In this document: positions 1 through 10,900 of the stretch, piece after piece
Layout of the letters: every line of letters begins with the position of its first letter
How positions within the stretch are numbered: the first letter of the stretch is position 1
DNA from: an uncultured Bacteroidota bacterium
GTDB lineage: Bacteria > Bacteroidota > Bacteroidia > Chitinophagales > Saprospiraceae
Assembly: GCA_937861115.1 (NCBI GenBank)
Contig: CALMBD010000231.1
Span: forward strand, 1-56,860
Direction: 5' to 3'
Length of the DNA stretch: 56,860 bases
The notes under the pieces: model-generated
What the model was told of the DNA's origin: nothing
The model's input: the letters and a program-made list of their open reading frames with translations, nothing else
Database searches by the model: none
Position numbers and translations under genes: made by a program

Positions 1-120
1 AAATTCAAGATATAGTTTTGCGTTGTCGGTCAGATCGTCCCGGATACCGCTTGCCCGGCAGCAGCGGCCGAAAATAATTTTCTGCAACGGCGTAGGGGTT
101 TTGAGTGAAGGCATTGTCAT
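1..120 (-). CDS. possible partial CDS running off the left edge
   Basis: An open frame of exactly 40 codons runs leftward from an ATG at 120 to the window edge, with a second in-frame ATG at 114. The peptide begins MTMPSLKTPTPLQK and continues to a segment reading GIRDDLTDNAKLYLEF. The pattern of a short helix followed by D-D-L-T-x-N-x-x-L resembles the first helix of an acyl-carrier-like domain, but this is only a guess from 40 residues. It would be divergent from the Crp/Fnr gene, with 44 bases between the two starts. It could equally be non-coding. Confidence 0.3.
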   Translation of the reverse strand, partial: MTMPSLKTPTPLQKIIFGRCCRASGIRDDLTDNAKLYLEF

Positions 121-164
121 TATCTCACAAATACGACCGAACTAACACATACTACTACTGCTGC

Positions 165-851
165 ATGGATACGAAAACGATATTACCCGTACTGGAAACC
201 AACCCGATTTTTGCCGTGCTGACTCCGGAAGAACGTATGATGTTGCAGCGCGCTGCCACGATCAACGTTTTCACCCGCCATCAGGTACTGTACAAGCCCG
301 GACAACCGTCAAATAAAGTATTTTTTCTGCTCAAGGGCGTTGTGAAAATAGCGGTACACGCGGAGAAAAAAGATATTATCAAATACGTGGTTCGCGGGGG
401 AAACCTGTTCGGTGAATCATGCCTGACAGGCGATACCCAACGCCGCGATTTTGCGTATGCCATGGACGATCAGGTGGAAGTGCTTGAATTCGATGCACAG
501 ACGCTGCTGACCATTATGCGCTGCAATTTTGCTTTCGCTCAGTCGCTGCTGCATTTTTTGGGCGAACGCCTGCGCTACACCGAGATACAGCTGGAAAATG
601 TGGTGTTGAAAGACTCCAAAAGCCGCATACTCGAATATTTACACCAGATGGGCATCGAACAGGGACGCAGGATCGGGTTCGAAACACTGGTTAAACACAA
701 TATGACGCACCAGGATATCGCCGACCTTACCGGTACCAGCCGGCAAATGGTGACTGCGGTGCTCAATCAACTGAAACGCTCTAACGTGCTGTATTTCAAT
801 CGCAAGAAAATCCTTTTCCGCGATTTGAATGCCCTGCCGATAGCAGTGTGA
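165..851 (+). CDS. Crp/Fnr-family transcriptional regulator
   Basis: This 228-residue protein is a cytoplasmic DNA-binding regulator of the Crp/Fnr type. Residues about 15-125 form the cyclic-nucleotide-binding-like beta barrel, including GxxxGE as GGNLFGES. Residues about 145-220 form the winged helix with recognition segment THQDIADLTGTSRQMVTAVL. I start it at the ATG at 165 because the upstream in-frame ATG at 105 adds a tyrosine- and cysteine-rich stretch unlike family N termini. There is no Fnr-type cysteine cluster, so it is probably not an iron-sulfur oxygen sensor; the ligand is unknown. A strong terminator follows at 915-945, so it appears to be monocistronic. Its targets cannot be inferred from the neighbours. 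Confidence 0.9.
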   Translation: MDTKTILPVLETNPIFAVLTPEERMMLQRAATINVFTRHQVLYKPGQPSNKVFFLLKGVVKIAVHAEKKDIIKYVVRGGNLFGESCLTGDTQRRDFAYAMDDQVEVLEFDAQTLLTIMRCNFAFAQSLLHFLGERLRYTEIQLENVVLKDSKSRILEYLHQMGIEQGRRIGFETLVKHNMTHQDIADLTGTSRQMVTAVLNQLKRSNVLYFNRKKILFRDLNALPIAV

Positions 852-914
852 ATGGCCTAAGGCCGACAACTTTGGTTAACAGTTTTGCTTCATACGATAG
901 AATGGGTTTTGTTC

Positions 915-945
915 AAGCGGTGTGCAATGGCACGCCGCTTTTTTT
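915..945 (+). terminator. rho-independent terminator of the Crp/Fnr gene
   Basis: AAGCGG at 915-920 and GTGC at 922-925 pair with GCAC at 930-933 and CCGCTT at 935-940, with a T-G pair between the two blocks. The loop is AATG. A run of seven T residues ends at 945. Confidence 0.85.
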
Positions 946-1025
946 GTGCCGTACGGGCTGTTTTTATGCAGATTGTGAAAAAGTCCGCACATTGTTTCGT
1001 GGAATACCTCATTTTTGTGAAAATA

Positions 1026-1058
1026 TTGAAGCGAACACTGTTGCGCAAGATATTTTTG
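1026..1058 (+). promoter_or_regulatory. Bacteroidota-type promoter of the PPAD-like gene
   Basis: TTG at 1026-1028 and TATTTTTG at 1051-1058 fit the TTG / TAnnTTTG consensus with a 22-base spacer. The downstream start codon lies 19 bases after the -7 box, so the leader would be short. Confidence 0.6.
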
Positions 1059-1077
1059 GACAAGTAAATACACGATT

Positions 1078-2856
1078 ATGAAACTTCGTTACTCCGTTAT
1101 TGCCCTTCTGTTGGCAGGGAACCTGTTTGCCCAGACAGACCCTGTGTTGCCCCGGTTTATGACTTTTGAAGAGCAGGCGTTGCTCAAGCAGTTGCCGGTT
1201 CCCGGCGAATTTCCTCAGACCGGTCTGGTCGACCCGCCCCCCACACAAGTACGCGCCATGGCTGAATGGGAAGAATTGCAGGCCCTGCTGATCTCCTGGC
1301 GCACCCATCCGGCTATCCTGACCGAAATCGTGCGTGCCGCCAGAGAGGAATGCAGGGTGATCATTTGCTGCGACAACCAGAGCACCGTGATCAGTGCAAC
1401 CAACGCCCTTACGGCAGCCGGGGTGAACCTTGCCTCCAACGTAGAATTCCTGATAGCGCCCAATAACTCGATCTGGATACGCGATTACGGACCCAATTGT
1501 GTGTATGCCAACGGCGTGGACTCGCTTTATTTCGTGGACTGGATATACAACCGGCCGTCGCGACCAAAGGACGATACCATCTCTACCACTATCGCCCCCT
1601 ACCTCAACGTTCCGCTGTATTCCACTACATCCGCTCCGGCTGATCTGGTGAACACCGGCGGCAACTTTATGTCGGACGGCCTGGGCACAGCCTTCGCCTC
1701 CAAACTTATCCTTTCCGAAAATGAAGCCGGCAACCCTTACGGCGTATCTGCAAAAAATGAAGCGCAGATCAACCAGGTGTTGTCTGAATACATGGGCATC
1801 GATCGCTACATCAAGATGAAGGAGCTGCCCTACGACGCCATACACCATATCGATATGCACATGAAACTGCTGGACGAAGAGACCCTGCTGGTGGGCCAGT
1901 ACCCGCCGGGCGTTGCCGACGGTCCGCAGATCGAGGCGAACCTTGCCTTTGTGCTGGATAATTACGAATCTGTTTTCGGCACCCCCTTCAAGGTCATCCG
2001 GGTTCCGATGCCGCCGGAAAACGGACAGTATCCCAATACCAACGGCGACTACCGCACCTATGCCAACGCCGTGTTTGTCAACAAAACCGTCATCGTGCCC
2101 TTTTACGAGGAACAATTTGACACTACGGCACAGCGGATATGGGAATCCGCGTTGCCGGGGTACCATATCGTGGGCATCAATTGCAATGCGATCATTCCCA
2201 GTCTCGGCGCTATCCATTGCATCACCAAGGAGGTCGGTGTGTCGGACCCCCTGCAGATTGTTCACCAGGAATTGCCCTGCATGGACAATGGACAATGGCC
2301 GGGTGGCTACCCGGTATGGGCCAACATTGCACACCGCAGCGGGATCGAATCGGCCAGCATCCATTATGCCACCGATCCTGCGGGGCCCTGGCAGAGTGTC
2401 GATATGCCTGTTTATCTGATGGACGATACTTCCTGGACCCACAAGGGATTTATTCCGCTTCAAGCGGCCAACTCGACCGTGTACTATTATATCGAAGCAA
2501 AAGCGACAAACGGCAAAACCATCAGGCGCCCTATGCCAGCACCGGAAGGCTGGTGGCGTTTTTGTGTCAAGGAAAGTGTGGGTACGCAAAACATAGCCGT
2601 AGCCGAACTGCTCGATATTTATCCCAACCCGGCATCGGCCATTACGGTCATTCCTGTTTCGGCCACGGCGAAAACAACCGGGCGTATCAGCATGTACAAT
2701 GCGCTGGGTCAACTGGCGGCATCCGTGTACCAGGGTGATATCCCGGCGGGGCATTCCAATTATTTCATTGATGCCTCCGGGTTTGTTCCGGGCACCTATT
2801 TCGTACAGTTGCAGACAGGCGAGCAATCGCTCCTGAAAAAACTGGTCATTCGGTAG
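1078..2856 (+). CDS. secreted PPAD/agmatine-deiminase-like enzyme with T9SS sorting domain
   Basis: This 592-residue protein has a signal peptide (residues 1-18, ending LFAQ), a porphyromonas-type peptidyl-arginine/agmatine deiminase domain (about 60-390, PF04371), an Ig-like segment (about 395-497) and a T9SS C-terminal sorting domain (about 510-592, with IYPNPAS). Members of the fold hydrolyse a guanidinium group to a ureido group plus ammonia. The catalytic set is visible: D136 in WIRDYGP, H257 and D259 in HHIDMH, and C381 in GAIHCIT. Order and spacing match Porphyromonas gingivalis PPAD (D130, H236, D238, C351). Two arginines, R159 and R162, lie just after the first acidic residue. The architecture also matches PPAD, which citrullinates C-terminal arginines of proteins. 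Whether this enzyme acts on protein arginine or on free agmatine/peptides cannot be settled here. It has its own promoter and is not in an operon. Confidence 0.88.
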   Translation: MKLRYSVIALLLAGNLFAQTDPVLPRFMTFEEQALLKQLPVPGEFPQTGLVDPPPTQVRAMAEWEELQALLISWRTHPAILTEIVRAAREECRVIICCDNQSTVISATNALTAAGVNLASNVEFLIAPNNSIWIRDYGPNCVYANGVDSLYFVDWIYNRPSRPKDDTISTTIAPYLNVPLYSTTSAPADLVNTGGNFMSDGLGTAFASKLILSENEAGNPYGVSAKNEAQINQVLSEYMGIDRYIKMKELPYDAIHHIDMHMKLLDEETLLVGQYPPGVADGPQIEANLAFVLDNYESVFGTPFKVIRVPMPPENGQYPNTNGDYRTYANAVFVNKTVIVPFYEEQFDTTAQRIWESALPGYHIVGINCNAIIPSLGAIHCITKEVGVSDPLQIVHQELPCMDNGQWPGGYPVWANIAHRSGIESASIHYATDPAGPWQSVDMPVYLMDDTSWTHKGFIPLQAANSTVYYYIEAKATNGKTIRRPMPAPEGWWRFCVKESVGTQNIAVAELLDIYPNPASAITVIPVSATAKTTGRISMYNALGQLAASVYQGDIPAGHSNYFIDASGFVPGTYFVQLQTGEQSLLKKLVIR

Positions 2857-2867
2857 AAGGTTCCCGC

Positions 2868-3395
2868 CTATCGGGCCGGTTTTTTCAGGTCTTCATTCAA
2901 TATCTTGTAATCGATCCTGCCCTTGTTGGCCTTCAGGTGTTCGGCGATGGCGATGGCGCGAAATATCCGGCTTTCCGAATTTTTTACATTGCCCGCGATA
3001 TAAAGCAGGGTGCGGATTTTTCCGGGACTGAGCGCGTGGAACAAGGTGTTGGCCTGCTCGTCCTGTGCCAGCACCTCAGCCAGTTCCTCCGGCATGGGCA
3101 GACCGTATTCGCTGTTGTCTTTGCGCAGACTGACATTCACTTTGGTACCGTGTTTCAGGCCCAGTTTTGTGCAGTTTTTTTTATTGACGGTGATCAGGAA
3201 TGACCCGTCGCCGCGAGGTAGCAGTGCGCACTGGTATTCGATCTTTTCGTTCAGGGTGCATACCATACGGCGGTCTTCACTTCCCGGGATGAGGGCTTCA
3301 GCCACCCATTGCGGCACGCCGATATGGCTGCCCCAGAGTTTGTTGGTGGACTCTTCCAGTACAGCAGTGAATTGGAATGATTCTTCTGTTGCCAT
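2868..3395 (-). CDS. DUF1905 / YdeI-OmpD-associated-like protein
   Basis: This 175-residue cytoplasmic protein has an N-terminal DUF1905-like small beta-barrel (about 5-100) and a C-terminal helical YdeI/OmpD-associated-like part (about 105-165, with LSPGKIRTLLYIAG). Proteins with this pairing are widespread in Bacteroidota and have no firm biochemical role; YdeI homologues have been linked to peptide or stress resistance. It lies 31 bases downstream of the PfkB-type kinase gene and is probably co-transcribed with it. It converges on the PPAD-like gene with only 11 bases between the stops. Confidence 0.75.
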   Translation of the reverse strand: MATEESFQFTAVLEESTNKLWGSHIGVPQWVAEALIPGSEDRRMVCTLNEKIEYQCALLPRGDGSFLITVNKKNCTKLGLKHGTKVNVSLRKDNSEYGLPMPEELAEVLAQDEQANTLFHALSPGKIRTLLYIAGNVKNSESRIFRAIAIAEHLKANKGRIDYKILNEDLKKPAR

Positions 3396-3426
3396 GACGG
3401 CAAAGTTATCCCGGGAAATATAAGGC

Positions 3427-4359
3427 TCAAAGGATATCGACGTAGATATCTGTACGGTCTACCTTGTCGGGCAGCGGCCCGAAATGGCCGAGTTTCAGTT
3501 CCGCCATACGGCGACCTGCCATGGCGCATTCGGGCAGTTTTTTGCCGTCGAGCCGGGCGGTGAGGTACCCCGACCAGAAGGCGTCGCCGGCGCCGGTGGT
3601 ATCTTTCACCTCAACCGGGCGGGCGGGCAGGAAATGGCGCTGGTTGTTGTCGCCCACCCAGCAGCCTTCGGCGCCGAGGGTAAAGCACACCTCGGTAGCA
3701 CCCATTTTCAGGAAATGATCAATCACGGTATCCGGTTTGGGCGATTCGTCTTCATAAAGTCGTCCCCAGTCTACATCGCTAACCTTTACAAGAGTGCCCA
3801 GGCGGCAAAGTTCCGACAGCAGGCGCTGGGCCTCCCGGCGTTCGGGCCATATTTTTTCGGCGTAATTGGCATCGATGCTGAGCTGGCAGCCTGCGCGTTT
3901 CGCTTTTTCGGCGGCCTCCATGATAACATGCTGTGCGGGGTTTTTGCTCAACGCAAAACAGGTCGTGTGCAATATCGAAATATCATCAAAGCGGCTGAAC
4001 GGAAATTGCCGGATCGACAACATGGCGTCGGCGCCGCGGTATGGCTGAAAGTTGGATACCGCCGCAGAGCGGGTCACCAGGATCAGGGTAGTCGGTTCGT
4101 CGACCTGAACAACGTAGGATACATCCACGCCAAGGCGGGATACATAGTTGCGAAGAATAGACCCCATGTCGTCGTTGCCCACGCTGGCGGCCAGCATGGT
4201 GCTGTTGCCCAGTCGGGCCATGTTCATACACAGGTTGGCGGGACTGCCGCCCGGAACGCGCTTGAAAAGCGTGGCTTCATCAAGTGTTTGGACAAATTCG
4301 GCAGTCATAAAATCCACCAGCAGCTCCCCACAGGAAAGAATGTCAACAGGTCTTCGCAT
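3427..4359 (-). CDS. PfkB-family sugar kinase (fructokinase-like)
   Basis: This 310-residue cytoplasmic kinase belongs to the ribokinase/PfkB family, which phosphorylates sugars or nucleosides with ATP. The N-terminal substrate-binding signature GGSPANLCMNMARLG is at about 37-51. The C-terminal signature with the anion hole and catalytic base is DTTGAGDAFWSGYL, where D259 is the base. The length is normal for the family. The sequence most resembles bacterial fructokinases, but the substrate is an inference. A perfect 10-bp palindrome, AACGATCGTT at 4370-4379, lies 10 bases upstream of the start and could be an operator. It appears to lead a two-gene unit with the DUF1905 gene. Confidence 0.88.
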   Translation of the reverse strand: MRRPVDILSCGELLVDFMTAEFVQTLDEATLFKRVPGGSPANLCMNMARLGNSTMLAASVGNDDMGSILRNYVSRLGVDVSYVVQVDEPTTLILVTRSAAVSNFQPYRGADAMLSIRQFPFSRFDDISILHTTCFALSKNPAQHVIMEAAEKAKRAGCQLSIDANYAEKIWPERREAQRLLSELCRLGTLVKVSDVDWGRLYEDESPKPDTVIDHFLKMGATEVCFTLGAEGCWVGDNNQRHFLPARPVEVKDTTGAGDAFWSGYLTARLDGKKLPECAMAGRRMAELKLGHFGPLPDKVDRTDIYVDIL

Positions 4360-4505
4360 TGCTAAGATAAACGATCGTTAAAAACGTCGAAGGGTTGGGG
4401 TTAGGCGCGATACATTGCTGACATACAGGCGCTTATCCTACTATATCCCATTCGATACACAACTATTTCGGCGCAATGATACGGCAAAAAAGTCAACTGC
4501 CTATA

Positions 4506-5225
4506 CTACAACCGAGTTGTTTCAATATACCGCACCAACGAACGTTTGGCTACCGGAAGCAGGGTCTCCTCAACCGGGTAGGCGAGATTGGTCTCAATGG
4601 TGTACACGGCAGGTGTCTGGAGGGTTTTGTTGTGCCGCATCAGATCGGCTTTGATGCTTTCATAGGTATTGGTGAAGTTGCGCTCCCAATTGCTGACATG
4701 CTGCGAGCGCAATGCCCTGAACCTGTCGTTGGAGCGTTCGATAATGCTCAGCCGGTACTGATAGACGTGAATGGACTGAAAATAGCCGTCACAGAGGTAA
4801 AAGTAGCCTTCGTCGGTATCTAACGGCAAAATACCGACAGGGGTAATGGTCATGTTGTTCTCCACATAATCGTACAGGTCGGTACCACCGGATATCGTCG
4901 CCTTCATTTGTTGGGACGCGTAATAGGTGATCTGTTCAATTTCCGCCATCAGTTCGTCGTCGGCAATCATTTCCTCATAGATCAGTTCCAGTTTCTGGAG
5001 TTGTATGCCGGTGAGGCGCCTTGGAAAACGGTTTTGCATCAACCGCTTGTTCTTTTTAAAGTTGACCAGGTTATTGTAGTGAAAGATGATATCCGCCAAT
5101 TCAGGGTACAGTTTTTTTTCGTCAAAACAGCTGTTAACCCTTTGAAGATAGGCCAATACCATGTACTTCTTGGATTCGAAATCGATGTTGCCTTCGATAA
5201 ACCATGTTTCCGATAACGTACTCAT
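4506..5225 (-). CDS. conserved-looking hypothetical protein
   Basis: I do not recognise this 239-residue protein. It has no signal peptide or membrane segment, is rich in charged and aromatic residues and looks largely helical (for example YEEMIADDELMAEIEQITYY at about 83-102), with a more beta-like middle (about 125-155, ITPVGILPLDTDEGYFYLC). It is predicted to be cytoplasmic. It sits between the kinase gene and the divergent groES promoter region and has no operon partner. Codon usage and length support a real gene. Confidence 0.7.
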   Translation of the reverse strand: MSTLSETWFIEGNIDFESKKYMVLAYLQRVNSCFDEKKLYPELADIIFHYNNLVNFKKNKRLMQNRFPRRLTGIQLQKLELIYEEMIADDELMAEIEQITYYASQQMKATISGGTDLYDYVENNMTITPVGILPLDTDEGYFYLCDGYFQSIHVYQYRLSIIERSNDRFRALRSQHVSNWERNFTNTYESIKADLMRHNKTLQTPAVYTIETNLAYPVEETLLPVAKRSLVRYIETTRL

Positions 5226-5420
5226 AGCGCAGAGACTTGATTAATGTGCAAATTGGTGAATAACTGTTGTCAAAGCAAAAATGTCGAAAGCAAATGAATG
5301 CGCCAAATTTTGCCGCCTGAATTTTGTCTGTTTTTATCCCTGAAACGGGGCTGTCAAGCCCGGTCCGGTAAACCGGCGAAACGGCAGGAAAGTCCATTTG
5401 GAATAGCCATTTTGTCGGCA

Positions 5421-5480
5421 TGACAGTGCCAACGTGACAAACATTGTGACAGTTGCCTGCAAAAATGGCAGATATGTTTG
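5421..5480 (+). promoter_or_regulatory. groESL promoter with upstream TGACA repeats
   Basis: TTG at 5453-5455 and TATGTTTG at 5473-5480 are separated by 17 bases, an excellent fit to the Bacteroidota promoter. Three direct TGACA copies (5421-5425, 5435-5439, 5447-5451) sit immediately upstream and abut the -33 element. No CIRCE inverted repeat is present anywhere between 5226 and 5593. The leader would be about 105 bases. The rest of the 368-base gap (5226-5420 and 5481-5593) shows no other gene or element. Confidence 0.7.
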
Positions 5481-5593
5481 CATGGCACGAAGTCTGATAG
5501 AGCGTCTTCGTTCGCAGGCCCTGTCTGGCAACAGGAAATTCTGTTTTGCGACCATAAAATTAGTTTCACCAAAATAAAAATAATTTCTGACGT

Positions 5594-5857
5594 ATGAAAC
5601 CAATCGCAGACCGCGTAATCATCAAGCCGGCGCCGGCTGATGAAAAAACGAAAGGCGGGATCATTATCCCCGACACTGCCAAAGAAAAGCCGCAACGCGG
5701 TGAAGTTATCGCCGTGGGTCCCGGCAAAGACGGCAATCTGATGACCGTTCAAATCGGCGACATCGTACTCTACGGTAAATACTCCGGCCAGGAGATCAAT
5801 TTTGAAGGTCAGGATTACCTGATCATGCGCGAGGAAGATATTCTCGTGATCATTTGA
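5594..5857 (+). CDS. groES: co-chaperonin GroES (Cpn10)
   Basis: This 87-residue protein is the heptameric lid of the GroEL chaperonin and acts in cytoplasmic protein folding. The N-terminal signature [18 protein letters not shown] and the mobile loop region [16 protein letters not shown] are intact. So are the beta-hairpin [10 protein letters not shown] and the C-terminal [14 protein letters not shown]. The length is slightly short of the usual 95-97 but normal for Bacteroidota. It is followed after 154 bases by groEL, in the classical operon order. Confidence 0.97.
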   Translation: MKPIADRVIIKPAPADEKTKGGIIIPDTAKEKPQRGEVIAVGPGKDGNLMTVQIGDIVLYGKYSGQEINFEGQDYLIMREEDILVII

Positions 5858-5859
5858 TT

Positions 5860-5953
5860 CATTGTTACATTGTTACGTTGTTGTAATCTGGCTGACAAGA
5901 TGAGTCTAGCAATGCAACAATCCAGCAATCCGGCAATGCAACAATCCGGCAAT
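5860..5953 (+). repeat. short direct repeats in the groES-groEL spacer
   Basis: CATTGTTA occurs twice in tandem at 5860-5875. A 21-base unit rich in CAAT follows as two copies, 5909-5929 and 5933-5953, that differ at a single base (A or G at unit position 16). The repeats fill much of the 154-base spacer and contain no open frame. Confidence 0.7.
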
Positions 5954-5993
5954 GTAATCTTCCCTTGTAAAACCTGTCAAATAACCAGTTTAA

Positions 5994-7649
<1,656 letters not shown>

Positions 7650-7690
7650 TTCCGGTTTGCCACCGTACAGAACTTTTAGTAAGAATGATG

Positions 7691-7724
7691 AAAGGCGCTG
7701 CCGCGAGGCGCGCCTTTCTTTTTT
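7691..7724 (+). terminator. rho-independent terminator of groESL
   Basis: AAAGGCGC at 7691-7698 pairs perfectly with GCGCCTTT at 7710-7717, followed by CTTTTTT. It ends the chaperonin operon. Confidence 0.88.
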
Positions 7725-7854
7725 GATGTAATGGACAGCCCGGATTAATATTATATCAAAAATAAATAATTTTTAAACCGCTATATACTAAACAGAACCG
7801 CCTCATTGCTAATTATTTAACGTAAAATCGGCGTACTCTTTTAATAGTACAAGG

Positions 7855-7862
7855 TATATTTG
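7855..7862 (+). promoter_or_regulatory. -7 box of the giant secreted protein gene
   Basis: TATATTTG is a perfect TAnnTTTG match inside a strongly AT-rich stretch (about 7735-7860) after the groEL terminator. The leader to the ATG at 7964 would be about 95 bases. No convincing TTG -33 element is seen at the ideal spacing. Nothing else is visible in the 314-base gap 7650-7963. Confidence 0.5.
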
Positions 7863-7963
7863 CATGCCAAGCCAGCGGTAAACTGCTTCAATGTATCTGT
7901 AATCCCATTGCAGCAGCGCTTTAGGTTTGTTGTTCAATTCTAATCAGTTTCACCGCTTCTCGT

Positions 7964-10900
7964 ATGTTAATCTCCTTACGCACTGCCTTCACGGGCGTGG
8001 GTATGATTCTCGCAGCCTTCCGCGTTTCAGCTTCTGCCCCCGCCTCCTCTTCCTGTCTGCCTCCTTCCTTTGCCTGCACTTCACTCAGTCAGATATCGGG
8101 AAATTATGCCATCTGCTCCGGCGATAATTCCACTGACCTTTCGGTGGAAACCGACAGTGATTCCATCGACCTCGAATTTGTTTTTTTCGACACCCCGCAA
8201 TCCGGTACGAACATGTACAACGGCGGCGCTTTGCTGGGCATGGTGGAATCCGGCCAGTTTGCAGGCGCCGGGCCTTTTGTCGCTACCCTGAACAATGCGG
8301 TTTTTCCGTCGGTCGCCGTTACGGACACATTTTACGTCTACGCCCGCCTGCTGGTCAGCGACCCTGATCTGAATGATCCGACCTGCCGCCCGTATGTCGA
8401 AATACGCATCATTGTTCATCCCCTGCCGCTTGCCAACGCCGGTAATGACGTCGCCATCTGTCCCGGTGGCAGTACGCTGTTGTCTGCCTCGGGCGGCACT
8501 AATTGCCAATGGGCGCCCGCAACCGGGCTCGGAGACCCGAATAATTGCAGCACCACGGCCGCTCCGGCACTTACCACCGGTTATTTTGTTACGGTGACAA
8601 ACGCTTTCGGCTGCACCGCCACAGACGGCGTTATCGTAAGCATTCACGAACCGGTCGGTGTGGTTTGCAACGACAATCTGTACCTCAGTATCGGCCCGAA
8701 CGGCTCTTCCCTGATCACGCCCGATATGATTTTGGAGGGAGTGGACGATGGTCTGGATGTTTACAGCGTGGCTATTTTCACCCTCACAGGACAACCGGTG
8801 AACAATCCGCTTACCTGTACGCAGGTCGGACAAACCCTCAAGGTGAAGGTCACGGATACCTGCAACGGCAGTTTTTGCTGGAGCACCATCCATATCGAAG
8901 ATAAAATCCCGCCGGTTATCCCTTGCACGGACCTGACCGTGACCTGTGCCGTAGAAAACTTTTTACCCGGCTATCTCGCCGACTCGCTTGGCATAGCGGC
9001 CGGCCGGCCGGCTGCGAGCGACAACTGTATCCTCAGTTCGCTGGAGTTTGTCGATACCTGGCAGACCGTGGCTTGTGGCGACAGCGTCAACGGCAAGAAA
9101 GACATCGCCGCTTACCTGATCCGCGAATGGACGGCAAGAGATGCCTACAACAATATGTCGACCTGCCTGCAGTATATCTACCTGCAACGCAGGCATATCG
9201 ACGCGCTTGTTCTGCCGCAGGATACCGTCGTGGTTTGTGATAATCCCCTGACCGGTCCGGCGAATACCGGGGCGCCTTATTTTTCCGACTACGGGCGGCA
9301 TTTTTCGTTATACCCCAACAACACTTCCTGCGATATCAGCATTGCCTATACCGATGAAATCATCCCGGTGTGCGCCGGTACGTACAAAATCCACCGCAGT
9401 TGGACTATTGTTGACTGGTGCTATCCCGGCGGCATATTTACCCCGGGTATCAACCCGATCTATCACTCGCAGATCATAAAGGTTTCCGACGAACAGGGGC
9501 CTGTTTTCGGTTGTCCTGCCGACCTGACCGTCAGTACAGAGCCTTTCAACTGCTGCGCTATTGCCGATTTGCCGGATGTTGTGCTCAGCGACAACTGTTC
9601 CGGACTGAAAAATATCGAAGCCAGGGTGACGGCTTATGACCAATATACCGGTAATCCGATCGGAACTTATATCGTCAATGGAACGCTGGGCGATTTTCCC
9701 GGAAACAATTACTGGGTACCGGATACACTCGGCGTATTGGGCCTGACCACCTGCCTGCCGCAAGGTGCGCACCTGGTCACCTATATTGCCACCGATGGCT
9801 GCGACAACAGCGCTACCTGCGCATTTCAACTCACGGTTGCAGATATCACGCCACCATTGGCCGCCTGCGAAACGCATACGCAGGTAGCCCTCGGCGCCGA
9901 CGGCATGGCGCTCATCGACGCTTCAACGTTCGACGACGGGTCGTACGACAATTGTACCGACGTGCATTTCAAGGTCCGGCGCATGGCGGCCAACGACTGC
10001 CAGCCGAACGACACGTTGTACGACCAGGTCAAATTCTGCTGTTCGGATATTGGCGATACCGTGACCGTGGTGTTCAGGGTGTACGACAGCCCGCCGCCGC
10101 CCGGCGGGATACCCCTCGATTTCGACCTCCAGAATTTCAACGAGTGTATGGTTCAGGTGCTGGTGGAGGACAAGATCAAACCCTCCTGCATCGCACCGGC
10201 CAATGTGACTGTTTCCTGTGAGAGTTTCGACCCCACCCTGGAAACCTATGGCTTTGCCATGTCGACCGACAACTGTTGCCTGGACACGATTACCGAATCG
10301 CTGAATTACAACCTCTTTGATACGGTGTGCAACAGGGGAACGATCATCCGGACGTTCCGTGCCAAAGACTGCGCGGGCCTGGTTAACCCTTGTATCCAGC
10401 GGATATATGTGGAATACAAGCAGGATTACTGGATCAAGTTTCCCGACGACAAGATCGTGCAGGTATGCGATGGTTCGGCAAACTTCGGAGAGCCCATCTT
10501 TTTCGGGGAAAACTGCGAATTGCTGGGTGTCTCGTATGAAGATGTGATTTATACCGTGGTGACGGATGCCTGCTACAAGATCGAACGCACCTGGAACATC
10601 ATCAACTGGTGTACCTACGACCCCAACAAGCCCTGCATATTCGTCCCTAACCCGGACATTGCGCTGGAGCGCCCCTTTATCCTGCCCGGGCCGATCGTCT
10701 CACAGCCCGGTACGCAGGGGCCCTGGTCTTCCACCGTGATCAAGGTACTGCCCACCGACCCGGAGCCCACCGATTACAGCATTTTCTGGAACCCCGACGC
10801 CAACTGCTATCAATACAAGCAGATCATCATCGTGGAAGACACCAAAGACCCTGTTATCGCCGATTGTCCGGCGACAAAACCCGAATTCTGTGACCTGACC

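Noticed and set aside
1009-2826. 605-codon open frame on the minus strand
   Set aside because: It lies fully antisense to the PPAD-like gene, whose catalytic motifs, signal peptide and sorting domain are clear. The peptide has no recognisable domain.
5226-5593. CIRCE heat-shock operator before groES
   Set aside because: No TTAGCACTC-N9-GAGTGCTAA-like repeat is present.
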